A DNA stretch of 64,000 bases from an uncultured Paraglaciecola sp. GTDB taxonomy: Bacteria > Pseudomonadota > Gammaproteobacteria > Enterobacterales > Alteromonadaceae. Of this stretch, positions 18,444-27,100 are shown in pieces; position 1 is the first letter of the stretch, and each line of letters starts with the position of its first letter. The DNA lies in assembly GCA_947498355.1 (NCBI GenBank), contig CANMKA010000016.1:1-64000 (forward strand), given 5' to 3'. Both the position numbers and the translations under genes were made by a program. The notes beneath the pieces are model-generated. The model did no database searches. It was given only the letters and a program-made list of their open reading frames with translations, and was not told the DNA's origin.

Positions 18444-19637
18444 ATGAAAAAACTCCTCCCAGCACTTGGCGCCTCAGCGCTACTCAGCCTAAGTTTCACT
18501 AGCTGCGAATTACTAAAAAGTCAAAGTCACGCCATTGTGCAATCGAAAACTGTTCAACAATCCGCCCAAGACATAGGTTCTCGCGCAGCACGTTGGCAAA
18601 TAGATAAACTCGAAAAGAATGACTTTCAGTATTTGGCACCTCGCTACTTTAATAGCTCATCTAATCCTTTGGGCTGGATCCAAGCGGCATTTTATATTGG
18701 CCTAACTGAATGGACAGAAACAACAGGCGATAAATTGGCCTTAGCGCATATTCAAACCATGGCTAAACAAAACGATTACCAATTACTACTGAAACGCCCT
18801 CTTCACGCTGATGATCATGCAATTGGACAAACTTTTTTGTGGTTGACCGAACAAACAGGCAATCAACAAGCTTACCAACCTACCCAAAACTTATTTGATA
18901 GCATTCTAGCTAACCCGCCTAAAGTTAGCCTAGAAATGATCGAAGAAACGCCTAAACGTTGGGGATTTGAGGGTGCATGTCAAGATAGATGGTGCTGGGC
19001 CGATGCCTTGTTTATGGCGCCCAGAACTTGGCTAAAACTGACAAATATTACCGGTGAGTCTAAATACTTTGATTATGCCGACCAAGAGTTTTGGGCAACA
19101 GCCGATTATTTATTTTCTGACCAGTATGGATTATTCTTTCGAGACAGCCGCTATTTTGAGCAAAAGAGTGATAATGGCAAGCCTGTCTTTTGGAGCAGAG
19201 GCAATGGCTGGGTATTCGCTAGCTTACCTCTTTTACTAGATGATTTGGCCCAAGATCACCCTTCGCGAACCCGCTACATCGAGCTGTACAAGAAGAATGC
19301 AGCAGGACTGGTAAAAATTCAGAATGCCAATGGTTACTGGCCTGCATCTCTCCTCGATCCAAATAAAGTTAAAACTCCTGAAACCAGCGGAACGGGCTTT
19401 ATTACTTATGGCCTAGCATGGGGCGTGAATAACGGGATGTTAACCGAGCAAAAGTATATAGATGCAGTCAACAAGGGTTGGAAAGCACTTGAGAACGCAG
19501 TTCAACCCAATGGCAGGCTTAATTGGGTGCAGCAGGTGGGCAAATCTCCCGACCCTGTATCCAAAAGTGATACACAGTTGTATGGTGTTGGCGCCTTGCT
19601 ACTCGCTGCATCTGAAATGACCAAATGGCAACATTAA
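18444..19637 (+). CDS. GH105 unsaturated uronyl hydrolase, lipoprotein (tandem copy 2)
   Basis: This 397-residue protein is a paralogue of the preceding gene. It shares blocks such as GWIQAAFYIGLTEW, RPLHADDHAIGQTFLWL, CQDRWCWADALFMAP (Asp187) and RGNGWVFA. A probable lipobox is FTSC (Cys21). ATG 18444 is preferred over ATG 18432 because GGA lies 8 bases before it. The two copies differ mostly in the N-terminal 60 residues and in a shorter loop before the catalytic motif: copy 1 has LDSTASGSGKVHLEGN, copy 2 a shorter EETPKRWGFEGA. Divergence in that loop, close to the active site, could reflect different oligosaccharide lengths or sulfation. Confidence 0.9.
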   Translation: MKKLLPALGASALLSLSFTSCELLKSQSHAIVQSKTVQQSAQDIGSRAARWQIDKLEKNDFQYLAPRYFNSSSNPLGWIQAAFYIGLTEWTETTGDKLALAHIQTMAKQNDYQLLLKRPLHADDHAIGQTFLWLTEQTGNQQAYQPTQNLFDSILANPPKVSLEMIEETPKRWGFEGACQDRWCWADALFMAPRTWLKLTNITGESKYFDYADQEFWATADYLFSDQYGLFFRDSRYFEQKSDNGKPVFWSRGNGWVFASLPLLLDDLAQDHPSRTRYIELYKKNAAGLVKIQNANGYWPASLLDPNKVKTPETSGTGFITYGLAWGVNNGMLTEQKYIDAVNKGWKALENAVQPNGRLNWVQQVGKSPDPVSKSDTQLYGVGALLLAASEMTKWQH

Positions 19638-20063
19638 TTTTAGTGTATTTTTCACTTTAATATGCTTTTCTAACAAACGCATTGCAACCATAGGTTAGCG
19701 GTATGCAATGCGTTGTGCTTGCACTTGTTCACTGGTTTAATTTGATTTTATGTTAACTTCAGCCTTTTCAAGGCAAGGCTATTCAAGAAGGCTGTAAAAC
19801 AGCTATATTTTTTTAGTCGCTCATACAGAACAATTAAATGCATCTCCGGTTTTTGTCATACCCTCGACTTTGGATAAATAGTTCCTCAACGTTGTGTTTT
19901 TGGCCGACACTCCTAATTATCACAAAAGTATAACTTTTTAATAGCGGTCATATTTTATACATAATGACAGTGTTAATATCCTCGCGGCTAACCAATCTTG
20001 ACCGTTTAGTCAAAAATAATCACACAAGTATGTTTTAATAAACCAACACTAGGATAAAACCCC
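19638..20063. other. Intergenic region with an 11-bp hairpin
   Basis: This 426-base stretch has no credible gene. An 11-bp perfect inverted repeat (AACGCATTGCA at 19676-19686, TGCAATGCGTT at 19704-19714) has no T-tract. It may weakly terminate the upstream GH105 transcript. The AT-rich right half must contain the promoter of the PEP-CTERM-like gene. Confidence 0.45.
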
Positions 20064-20684
20064 ATGAAATTTATTAAATCGATGTTGCTTTTACAGACCA
20101 TCTTGTTTGCAGCTAGTGCAAACTCCACCCTTATTACCTCTTCACAACATACCCTGAACGTTGGGCCGCCTGCGACTATCAGTAGTTCTGCAGAAACCTT
20201 ATTTTCTGTTTTTCCTTTTGTGTTTGATCCTAATCAGATAGAGTTTAATTTCTTTTCTAACGCAACAGTTACCACAGTAGAAGTCACAGAAGTAAACAAT
20301 GGTGACGGCACTGTAACCCGAACTGAATCTGAATTTAATGTGAGACTTGAGCGAAATTTGCTTGAGTTGGTATTCGACAGTGCTCTTGATTTGGCAGGGT
20401 TCAATGCAGATACAGACTTTTTTACGTCCCCAATTGGCAGCTTTGTTGTAGACTTGTCTAATGCAACTGTCACAGCTACATCAGCGATACTGTTTAACGC
20501 TAGGGTTGATACCACAGAGGTAAGTAGAGATTTTGTTGGCTCCGAATCAACTATTATTCGAGCCAGTACTCCTCCAGTTGTTTCAGATGTGTCGGCACCA
20601 TCAGCTTTTGCTCTTTTAGCGTTGGGTTTAATCGGTTTAGTGAGCAGAAAACGTTTCAATCTAGGTCGTTCAACAAGCAAGTAA
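20064..20684 (+). CDS. PEP-CTERM-like exported protein
   Basis: This 206-residue protein has a signal peptide (MKFIKSMLLLQTILFAASA) and a beta-rich, Thr/Val-rich body. It ends in a sorting-signal-like tripartite tail: the motif VSAPSAF, a hydrophobic helix ALLALGLIGLV and a basic end (SRKRF). That is the layout of PEP-CTERM signals processed by exosortase, with SAP in place of PEP. Family members are anchored or released at the cell surface or in extracellular matrix. The body matches nothing I recognise. A second protein with the same tail lies at 25906-26634. ATG 20064 follows AGGA. Confidence 0.75.
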   Translation: MKFIKSMLLLQTILFAASANSTLITSSQHTLNVGPPATISSSAETLFSVFPFVFDPNQIEFNFFSNATVTTVEVTEVNNGDGTVTRTESEFNVRLERNLLELVFDSALDLAGFNADTDFFTSPIGSFVVDLSNATVTATSAILFNARVDTTEVSRDFVGSESTIIRASTPPVVSDVSAPSAFALLALGLIGLVSRKRFNLGRSTSK

Positions 20685-20705
20685 CGGTAAACCGTTATAC
20701 CATTT

Positions 20706-20741
20706 AAGGGAGCTGAGGTTGAGACCTGAGCTCCCTTTTTT
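20706..20741 (+). terminator. Rho-independent terminator after PEP-CTERM-like gene
   Basis: A long stem (AAGGGAGCT at 20706-20714 paired with AGCTCCCTT at 20729-20737, extended by AGGT/ACCT inside) is followed by a T-run. Confidence 0.88.
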
Positions 20742-20841
20742 ATACTAAACTTACTACTCTTGCTACTTCTCTAGATTTTACTTTAGCGTATGCAGTACAA
20801 AATGTGTTTATCTGGCGGCTCCTTCTGCCAAGGCCTGAGGC

Positions 20842-23076
20842 CTACTGGTATTCGATATCAACTTGATACTTGCCTGGTGCCAGAATGGGATCAACCAATT
20901 GCCCATCTTCTTCTATTTCTACCCGTGCATCATTAATTTTTACACCTTTAATAAACTGGCCTTCATCTTTGGGTAACCTAAGCTGGGCTTGGGTATTTCC
21001 GGGCAATTCAATCGTTAACTTAACAAGAGTAGTGTTTTGATTGGCAGATGTACGTGTTCTCCACTGGATATTAATCGGCCCTCGAATCGTAGGCACCTTA
21101 CCCTGTGCATATTCTAGACCAGCAAAATGAGGTGCAATAGCAACTTGTTCAAACCCAGCAGTGAGGGGCTGAACACCTAAAATGTAACGTGCAGTAATGT
21201 TTCCTGGTACAGCGCCCCAAGCATGATTCCAATCCTGATTTGGCTTAAATTGATCGTCCCATGCCTCAAGTGTGATGGTTGAGCCAACTCTAAGCATGTT
21301 ATACCAACTTCTTAGATCTTTTGACGTAAGCAATTTAAACGCATGTTCTTGATGTCCGTGACGATATAAGGCTTCTAGTAAGTACTGAGCAAAATAGACG
21401 CTCACTGCCATCCCTTTTGACTTTACGTATTTAACCACCTTAGGCACGCGATTTTCAGGCACCAATCCCACAGCCAAAGGCAAGATATTGGCATGAGCCG
21501 AACTGTGGCGAGAGCCCACACCATCTATGTACAAGCCTGTATCAGGATCAAATAATGTCTGATTAAAAGATTGATACAAACGGGCAGCATACTCGGTAAA
21601 CTCGGCGGCATCGTCGCTATATCCCAATACTTTGGCGATATCGGCCATTTGAGTGAGATTCAAATAATGAAAGGCATTAACCACAGTATTAATGTCTTTA
21701 AATTCGTAGCCATCTCGCTCAACCGGCGGCCAGTCAACGATATCCATAGAAGTTTGATGCGTACCATTGGGGTGACTAACTAATAGCCCTTGTTCATTGG
21801 CTAAAAATCGCAGCAGTTTTTGTTCTTTTAGGGCTGAATATTGATGTTTAAGCGAATCAATGTCTCCTGTATACATCCAGTCCGTCCACGCCATCATCAC
21901 AGAGTGCTGTTTCCATTCTGTGGGCCAGGTTGGGTGAGCCAGCAAATATTCATGGGTATTGCGCGCTAAGGTATATTGATTGTCGACCGCGTAATGAGAC
22001 AATTGGTTTATGTAAGCGTCTGCCTCATAGGGAATACGCTCGCGGTCACCATCTACATATACGCCAGCAAAACTGGTGGCTTTCATACTGTATTTAGATA
22101 AATCCCAAATATCGTTTAAAACCTGATTGCTCGAACTAAAAGACGAAGACAATTCATTAAATGGGTAATGAATAAAAACTTGCTTAGCATCAATATCGGA
22201 GAGTTCTAATCCTTTTGGATCAATTTCAACAAATCTAAAAGGGGTAATACGACCAAAACGGCCAGGAATAGGAATAGCTTTATCCGATTTAGTGTTGCGT
22301 TTATCTCTTGGAGGGTTGACGCGATAGGTGTCAAACTTCTCATTCACCTCTACAGGCACGGTGTAATACCTAACGCTCGAACGTGGATCTTGCTTAGGAA
22401 TGGCCCCATTCATATCTCCTCGCTCTGCCAAAGTGACATCAATAACCCCATCTTTGTTACTGCGTAACTCTAACGCTAGATACCCAAAAACAACTTTACC
22501 AAAATCAATCAAATACTTGCCTGAAGGTAATTGGGTAATAGATTGCGGAGAGACCAAGCTAGTAGTTTGCTGATAAGTACTCACGCTATTATCAAATACC
22601 TTAGCCGTAGTAAAAATTTGAGGTTCAGACCATGCACTTTGCTGACTTATGCCATTACCAGTATGGCTCCAAACCTTAACTTGCCATCTGTAGTTTTCAC
22701 TTGAAAGCAGTGCTTCACCAGAATATTCGTGAGCCAAAGATGATGCCGACTCCACTTTACCTGAGTCCCAGACTAAAGATTCAGCTCCGGTTTGGGCTAG
22801 TTGATATACCTGAATTTGGTAGGCGCTTTGTAATCCAGTATCTTCAATTACCCATGAAAACTCGGGCTTGGCATCTTTAATATCAAAAACCTGCGTGCCT
22901 AACATTAACTCAGTTCTCAGCCCTACAGGCTTTGAAAGTAAAGTATTGCTTTGTAATGGCCCTAAAGCTTTATGAGCTTGCGGCGAAACCTGTTGGCATT
23001 GAGATAACAAGGTTAACATGCAACCAGCAATTGCCGAGGTAACCAAGCTTCTTTTAAAATTCACGCTCTTTATCAT
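20842..23076 (-). CDS. Short GH78-type alpha-L-rhamnosidase, probable lipoprotein
   Basis: This 744-residue enzyme has an N-terminal fibronectin-like domain (PEFSWVI, AYQIQVYQ, YRWQVKVW). That domain runs straight into the second beta domain (YLIDFGKVVFGYL) and then the alpha/alpha barrel. The jelly-roll CBM67-like domain present in the two longer GH78 proteins of this window is absent. The catalytic region reads DGDRERIPYEADAYINQ near residue 344, a different version from the DCPxRE form, and the C-terminal beta domain is kept. The ATG at 23076 follows GGAA and replaces a TTG two codons earlier. A Cys in LLSQC near residue 27 could be a lipobox. It stands alone between two terminators. Confidence 0.85.
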   Translation of the reverse strand: MIKSVNFKRSLVTSAIAGCMLTLLSQCQQVSPQAHKALGPLQSNTLLSKPVGLRTELMLGTQVFDIKDAKPEFSWVIEDTGLQSAYQIQVYQLAQTGAESLVWDSGKVESASSLAHEYSGEALLSSENYRWQVKVWSHTGNGISQQSAWSEPQIFTTAKVFDNSVSTYQQTTSLVSPQSITQLPSGKYLIDFGKVVFGYLALELRSNKDGVIDVTLAERGDMNGAIPKQDPRSSVRYYTVPVEVNEKFDTYRVNPPRDKRNTKSDKAIPIPGRFGRITPFRFVEIDPKGLELSDIDAKQVFIHYPFNELSSSFSSSNQVLNDIWDLSKYSMKATSFAGVYVDGDRERIPYEADAYINQLSHYAVDNQYTLARNTHEYLLAHPTWPTEWKQHSVMMAWTDWMYTGDIDSLKHQYSALKEQKLLRFLANEQGLLVSHPNGTHQTSMDIVDWPPVERDGYEFKDINTVVNAFHYLNLTQMADIAKVLGYSDDAAEFTEYAARLYQSFNQTLFDPDTGLYIDGVGSRHSSAHANILPLAVGLVPENRVPKVVKYVKSKGMAVSVYFAQYLLEALYRHGHQEHAFKLLTSKDLRSWYNMLRVGSTITLEAWDDQFKPNQDWNHAWGAVPGNITARYILGVQPLTAGFEQVAIAPHFAGLEYAQGKVPTIRGPINIQWRTRTSANQNTTLVKLTIELPGNTQAQLRLPKDEGQFIKGVKINDARVEIEEDGQLVDPILAPGKYQVDIEYQ

Positions 23077-23238
23077 TAACAAAATTCCAATAAAAGTTAA
23101 CTCACTGTTAACCCTATCATGCCATAGATTTTCAGAAATGGGGCGGACAACAATACGATTTATTTTGGATTACGAAGAGACAAGTAAGTACGCAATGATA
23201 AGGTGTACCTTCACCTACCAAACGTACTTAAAATATAA

Positions 23239-23274
23239 AAAAAGCATAAACTGCCAGAGGCAATTTATGCTTTT
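23239..23274. terminator. Terminator downstream of the GH39-like gene
   Basis: AAAGCATAAA pairs with TTTATGCTTT around a small inner TGCC/GGCA stem and a 3-base loop. The minus strand continues into a T-rich tract. It lies about 30 bases past the GH39-like stop and could work in both directions. Confidence 0.8.
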
Positions 23275-23305
23275 AAGGTAACACCCATTGTTATAATAAG
23301 GTGTA

Positions 23306-25894
23306 CTAGTCGATTATTGTACCTATTACTGTCCCTGCTGATGAGATACCGACATTATCTATGTCTAGGTTTCTATTTTGAGCAGTATTGAAGGTCAGTC
23401 TAAAGGTCACAGACTCTCCCGCTTCTAATCGCGAATCAGCTAATGCCGTCAAGTCGATATCTAGGTCACCTAAATAGTTAGCACCAAAACTCGCTTCGAC
23501 AAATCCAGTAGCAACTGTACCTGCCGTTACGCCACCATCAGGCAAGACTTCTAAAGTCCAACTATCAGTGTTTTGTCCACCACGTGTAACAGCGTCTAGA
23601 TGAAACACTCCAAGATCAACACCAGCGTCAGCTGTAACGGTAAAATCGATAGACCGTTCACCCGCTACACGGTTTCTAAACCCAGTAAAGTGGAACGCAG
23701 ACGAAGCCCCTACTTCTGTAGAAGCGGCACCTGACTCTTTAGCTAGGCTTCCAAAGGTGCCGTCATTACTGCCCGCTCGGAAATTCCTTACCCATCTAGC
23801 ATGTTGGTCACTAATAGTACCTGTTAACCCGTCTGTCACGGTCGCATCTGAATTTTGCCATTCGTCCCAACCTACCAATAGTTTACCCGGTACAGTTTGA
23901 GTCCACTCAATTTCGGTCTTTTCGAAGGCAAACAGTGGTAGCTCAGATTCTAAGGCAATCATAGATCCGGCTTCACCATCTGGGCGTGCTACTGTAACCG
24001 CAGACTCCCAAGGACCAAACACACTTGGATTGTTAAACTCAAATGCTGCAAAGGCTGCTTTACCCTCATCGGTTAATACTGTATTGGCATTACCATAACG
24101 GTTGAATCCTCTGACTGAGCCAAGATAATCATCGGCTCCAGGTTGATCCATAAATACCTGAAACTTTTTGTTATCACGACTAGCCAAACGTGTCCGATAA
24201 AAATACGTCGAACCAACAGGTACGTCTGTCATAACTTCTGTTCTAATGGGTTTAGTACTTTGTGCTTCAAGTCGAGCTGGGTCGTAATTGTATGTAAGTA
24301 TGTCTATGCTTCTATCATCAGCATCTTGAGCAACAATACTACCAATATCTTCTACATCCTCAGCTAAATCGCCAGAAATATCAGCAGAATAACGGACTTT
24401 TCCAACCATATCTCGAATAGCTCGAGTACGCCAAAGCTCATGATCTGGTTGCCTTTGCCCCCACTGAAAAATTTGTTCAACATCGTATTTATATAATTCA
24501 TCAGTCATTGCAATGGCTAATGTATCAGCTTGTGCTGTATCAGAATCAATTAAGAAACCACCGCCAATCTTAGAAATGATTGAAAATTCCTGAATATCAA
24601 TTTTGGTATCAGCTTGCCACTTAGGGTGCGTAACTAAAGGTTCAAATAAAAGGCGATACTTATCTGTCGCTATACGCGTATTAGCCGAAGTAATGATCGG
24701 ATAATCTGATGCACCCCAAAAATCGATTTTTATTTGATTGTCATGTGCATATTCGATAATTGCATTGGCAAATGATTTAATCACTTCGCCTTTGTAATTG
24801 AGCACTCTGCCACCTCTAAACACAAACCCAGGTGGACGAGTATGAACCCCTACTATCGCTTCTGGGAACACAGCTCGTACTGCTTTCGCGACGGAACCAA
24901 AGTGTTCTACAAAGTCTTGCTCGGTTCCAAACCAGTGATCTGGGGTTTCAATTTCAGACCCAATCCTGAAGCGCCAATCTTTGATCACTTCTTTGCCATA
25001 GGTGTCCAATAAATTTTGCATCAAAGCTTGAATAAACTCAGCGTACTCGGCCTCGTCAGAAGGGGGCAAAGAATTACCATAAATAGAGATGCGTTCATTT
25101 TCTCTAAAATTCACGCCATCGCGTTCTCCTTCCGGAATAAAAGTATAGCCTCGTTGAAATGCCCAAGGTGGCTGGTCTAAAACGATTTGATGAATGGGCG
25201 TTCCACCTGCAATGATTGCATCAATTCGAGCATTAAGGGGCGCAAAATTGTACACGTAATCCTGTAGTTCTTCGTCGTAATGCGCCACATCATAATCGAG
25301 GTCAGGTACTTGATTCCCTTCTTCATCACGTTTTAGCACACCACCTATCATGCGTACTGTGTTTACATTTAAACCAGGACGAACGGCCACGCCAGTTCGA
25401 GGGCTAATGCGATTAGCGGTTTGCCATAAATCTTTGACCGGACCGACAGCAGAATCTGCGGCTGTAGTATCAACTTTAACCGTTACGCCATCAAAAGGAC
25501 TGACGACATCAGGCACGTCATACTCAACTAATGCAGTATAAGATAACGCTCTGCGACTAAGTGGATAAGATACCTTAAACGTGACAACTTCGTTTGGCCC
25601 AAGGCTTTCTACTGCCAAGTTGTAACCTTCGCTACTACCTTGCTCAAAATCACTGTTGGTTAAATCAAAATTAGGGGTAGTCGCTAAAAACCGCAAGCTC
25701 GAATCAAACGTTTGTTCACTGGTATTTTTCACCGTAACAAACACATTCATTTGGCGCGTAGCTCGGTCAAATGCGGGTCGAGAATTAGATACTTCAAAGT
25801 TAGATGTAACATCCTGCCACTCGGCAAATGCACCCGAAGATAACAAGGCTAAACTGCATCCAGCACCTTTTATAAAATGATTAATATTTTTCAT
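23306..25894 (-). CDS. GH39-like glycoside hydrolase with N-terminal Ig-like and C-terminal beta domains
   Basis: This 862-residue secreted protein has a signal peptide ending GAFA-EW. An Ig-like domain (about 25-135) precedes a TIM barrel (about 150-560). The candidate acid/base lies in RFRIGSEIETPDHW (Glu near 311) and the candidate nucleophile in DIQEFSII (Glu near 434). Both positions match clan GH-A and look most like GH39. A C-terminal jelly-roll domain (about 640-862) probably binds carbohydrate. GH39 includes beta-xylosidases, so cleavage of a xylose-containing ulvan branch is possible. It is 11 bases downstream of a PEP-CTERM-like gene, and the two probably share a transcript. GH39 assignment is by motif only. 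Confidence 0.75.
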   Translation of the reverse strand: MKNINHFIKGAGCSLALLSSGAFAEWQDVTSNFEVSNSRPAFDRATRQMNVFVTVKNTSEQTFDSSLRFLATTPNFDLTNSDFEQGSSEGYNLAVESLGPNEVVTFKVSYPLSRRALSYTALVEYDVPDVVSPFDGVTVKVDTTAADSAVGPVKDLWQTANRISPRTGVAVRPGLNVNTVRMIGGVLKRDEEGNQVPDLDYDVAHYDEELQDYVYNFAPLNARIDAIIAGGTPIHQIVLDQPPWAFQRGYTFIPEGERDGVNFRENERISIYGNSLPPSDEAEYAEFIQALMQNLLDTYGKEVIKDWRFRIGSEIETPDHWFGTEQDFVEHFGSVAKAVRAVFPEAIVGVHTRPPGFVFRGGRVLNYKGEVIKSFANAIIEYAHDNQIKIDFWGASDYPIITSANTRIATDKYRLLFEPLVTHPKWQADTKIDIQEFSIISKIGGGFLIDSDTAQADTLAIAMTDELYKYDVEQIFQWGQRQPDHELWRTRAIRDMVGKVRYSADISGDLAEDVEDIGSIVAQDADDRSIDILTYNYDPARLEAQSTKPIRTEVMTDVPVGSTYFYRTRLASRDNKKFQVFMDQPGADDYLGSVRGFNRYGNANTVLTDEGKAAFAAFEFNNPSVFGPWESAVTVARPDGEAGSMIALESELPLFAFEKTEIEWTQTVPGKLLVGWDEWQNSDATVTDGLTGTISDQHARWVRNFRAGSNDGTFGSLAKESGAASTEVGASSAFHFTGFRNRVAGERSIDFTVTADAGVDLGVFHLDAVTRGGQNTDSWTLEVLPDGGVTAGTVATGFVEASFGANYLGDLDIDLTALADSRLEAGESVTFRLTFNTAQNRNLDIDNVGISSAGTVIGTIID

Positions 25895-25905
25895 AATACA
25901 CTCTC

Positions 25906-26634
25906 TTATTTTGATGTGTTTCTGCGAAAAGCTAAACCCGCTAAGCCAAGGCCTAACAATGCGAAAGCTGAAGGTGCCGATACGTTAGTTGGAGGAGTAT
26001 CCAAAGCAACTTCAGTCAACGCCACGTTGTCAACAAACAGGGTAGAGAAAAACGAGTCAGTAAAACCTGTAAGAGGGTCGGCTCCAGAAAATAGTTGGAT
26101 TTCTAAAGTCCAATCGCTGGCGTTAGTAAAACTCTCGGCTAAATCAAAAGAAAAGGATTCTTCAAATAGCCCATCAATTTCACCTTCTGTTAAAAAGCTA
26201 CCAAAGCTTCCATCTGCTCCAAAAAATTCACCAGCAGCATTAGATAATCCCACTAAGTAAGATTCAGCAAAAAAACCATCGACCGCACTCGTTGCTTCGC
26301 TTAAGCCAGCTAAATCAAAACTTAGTTCGAATGTACTACCCAAAGCGCCAGATAAATCTAAGCCCTGAGACAAAGTATTAACAAAAAAACCATCGGTTAA
26401 CGGCGTACTGCTAAAATCTCCTGGAGTCGAAAAAGCGTCAATTTGAATTGCGGCTATATTATTGCCCTCAGCATTTAGGACAGAAAAATCGTTCCCGCCA
26501 AAATCACCAAAATCAATATCTGTATTCCAACCACTAAAATCACCGGTTTCAAAATCACCGTTGTTGATAACACCGGCATGAATGTTCAAAGATACTAAAC
26601 ACGAAATCCCAAAAGCTGCGGTTCGTAAATTCAT
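25906..26634 (-). CDS. PEP-CTERM-like exported protein with jelly-roll domain
   Basis: This 242-residue protein has a signal peptide (MNLRTAAFGISCLVSLNIHA) and begins its mature part with GVINNGDFETGDFSGW, typical of a carbohydrate-binding-like beta-sandwich found in PEP-CTERM proteins. The tail is VSAPSAFALLGLGLAGLAF followed by RRN, the same variant sorting signal as the protein at 20064. It is very rich in Phe, Asp and Ser and poor in Lys. ATG 26634 is chosen because GGGAGA sits directly upstream, and the ATG at 26649 would place that site inside the gene. It precedes the GH39-like gene in one operon. Confidence 0.8.
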   Translation of the reverse strand: MNLRTAAFGISCLVSLNIHAGVINNGDFETGDFSGWNTDIDFGDFGGNDFSVLNAEGNNIAAIQIDAFSTPGDFSSTPLTDGFFVNTLSQGLDLSGALGSTFELSFDLAGLSEATSAVDGFFAESYLVGLSNAAGEFFGADGSFGSFLTEGEIDGLFEESFSFDLAESFTNASDWTLEIQLFSGADPLTGFTDSFFSTLFVDNVALTEVALDTPPTNVSAPSAFALLGLGLAGLAFRRNTSK

Positions 26635-27100
26635 ATTGCTCTCCCACATAAAACAATTTTTTAAATCAATAAGCTAATTAGTTAAAGAACGTATTTTGCT
26701 GTCCCCTAGCATGTTCCGCTTCTTGATAGGTGGAAATGCCACGTGTCAGAAGCCCTAAATAATTCGGTATATCAATCTTTTCAATCATCACGATCTTAAA
26801 TGATTGAATTTGACAGATGTTGAAATATTAAAGAGATTGTTAACACTATGTAATTGCGAAATTTACTTTAAAATAACCTAAATTTAACTTTTTCAAGTGA
26901 AAGTGATTATAAAGGTTAATCCATGGGTATAAAGTTTAATAACTTTACCCAAACTTTAGATTGCATGTGAAATACGTCTATTTTAGACATTCGTCACAAT
27001 AATGACTAAAACGAAAAACGCCAGCAAAGCTGGCGAATTTAAAATAAGAGGGAAGCCGCGTTAACACTCAACACAGCTAAGCTAACACTTGCATCTCGGT
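26635..27100. other. Intergenic region upstream of the PEP-CTERM/GH39 operon
   Basis: About 465 AT-rich bases separate two minus-strand genes. They contain the terminator of the lyase-like gene (27011-27035) and, further left, presumably the promoter of the PEP-CTERM/GH39 operon. No gene is visible. Confidence 0.45.
27011..27035 (-). terminator. Rho-independent terminator of the PL28-like lyase gene
   Basis: A perfect 7-bp stem (CGCCAGC/GCTGGCG) with a 3-base loop is followed on the minus strand by TTTTTCGTTTT. Confidence 0.85.

Noticed and set aside
3587..19637. GH88 instead of GH105 for the three unsaturated-uronyl hydrolases
   Set aside because: The motif RWCWADALFMAP and overall layout fit YteR-like GH105; GH88 enzymes have a different surrounding of the catalytic Asp.
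20234..20680. Minus-strand 148-codon frame opposite the PEP-CTERM-like gene
   Set aside because: Antisense shadow; the plus-strand gene has a signal peptide, ribosome site, sorting tail and terminator.
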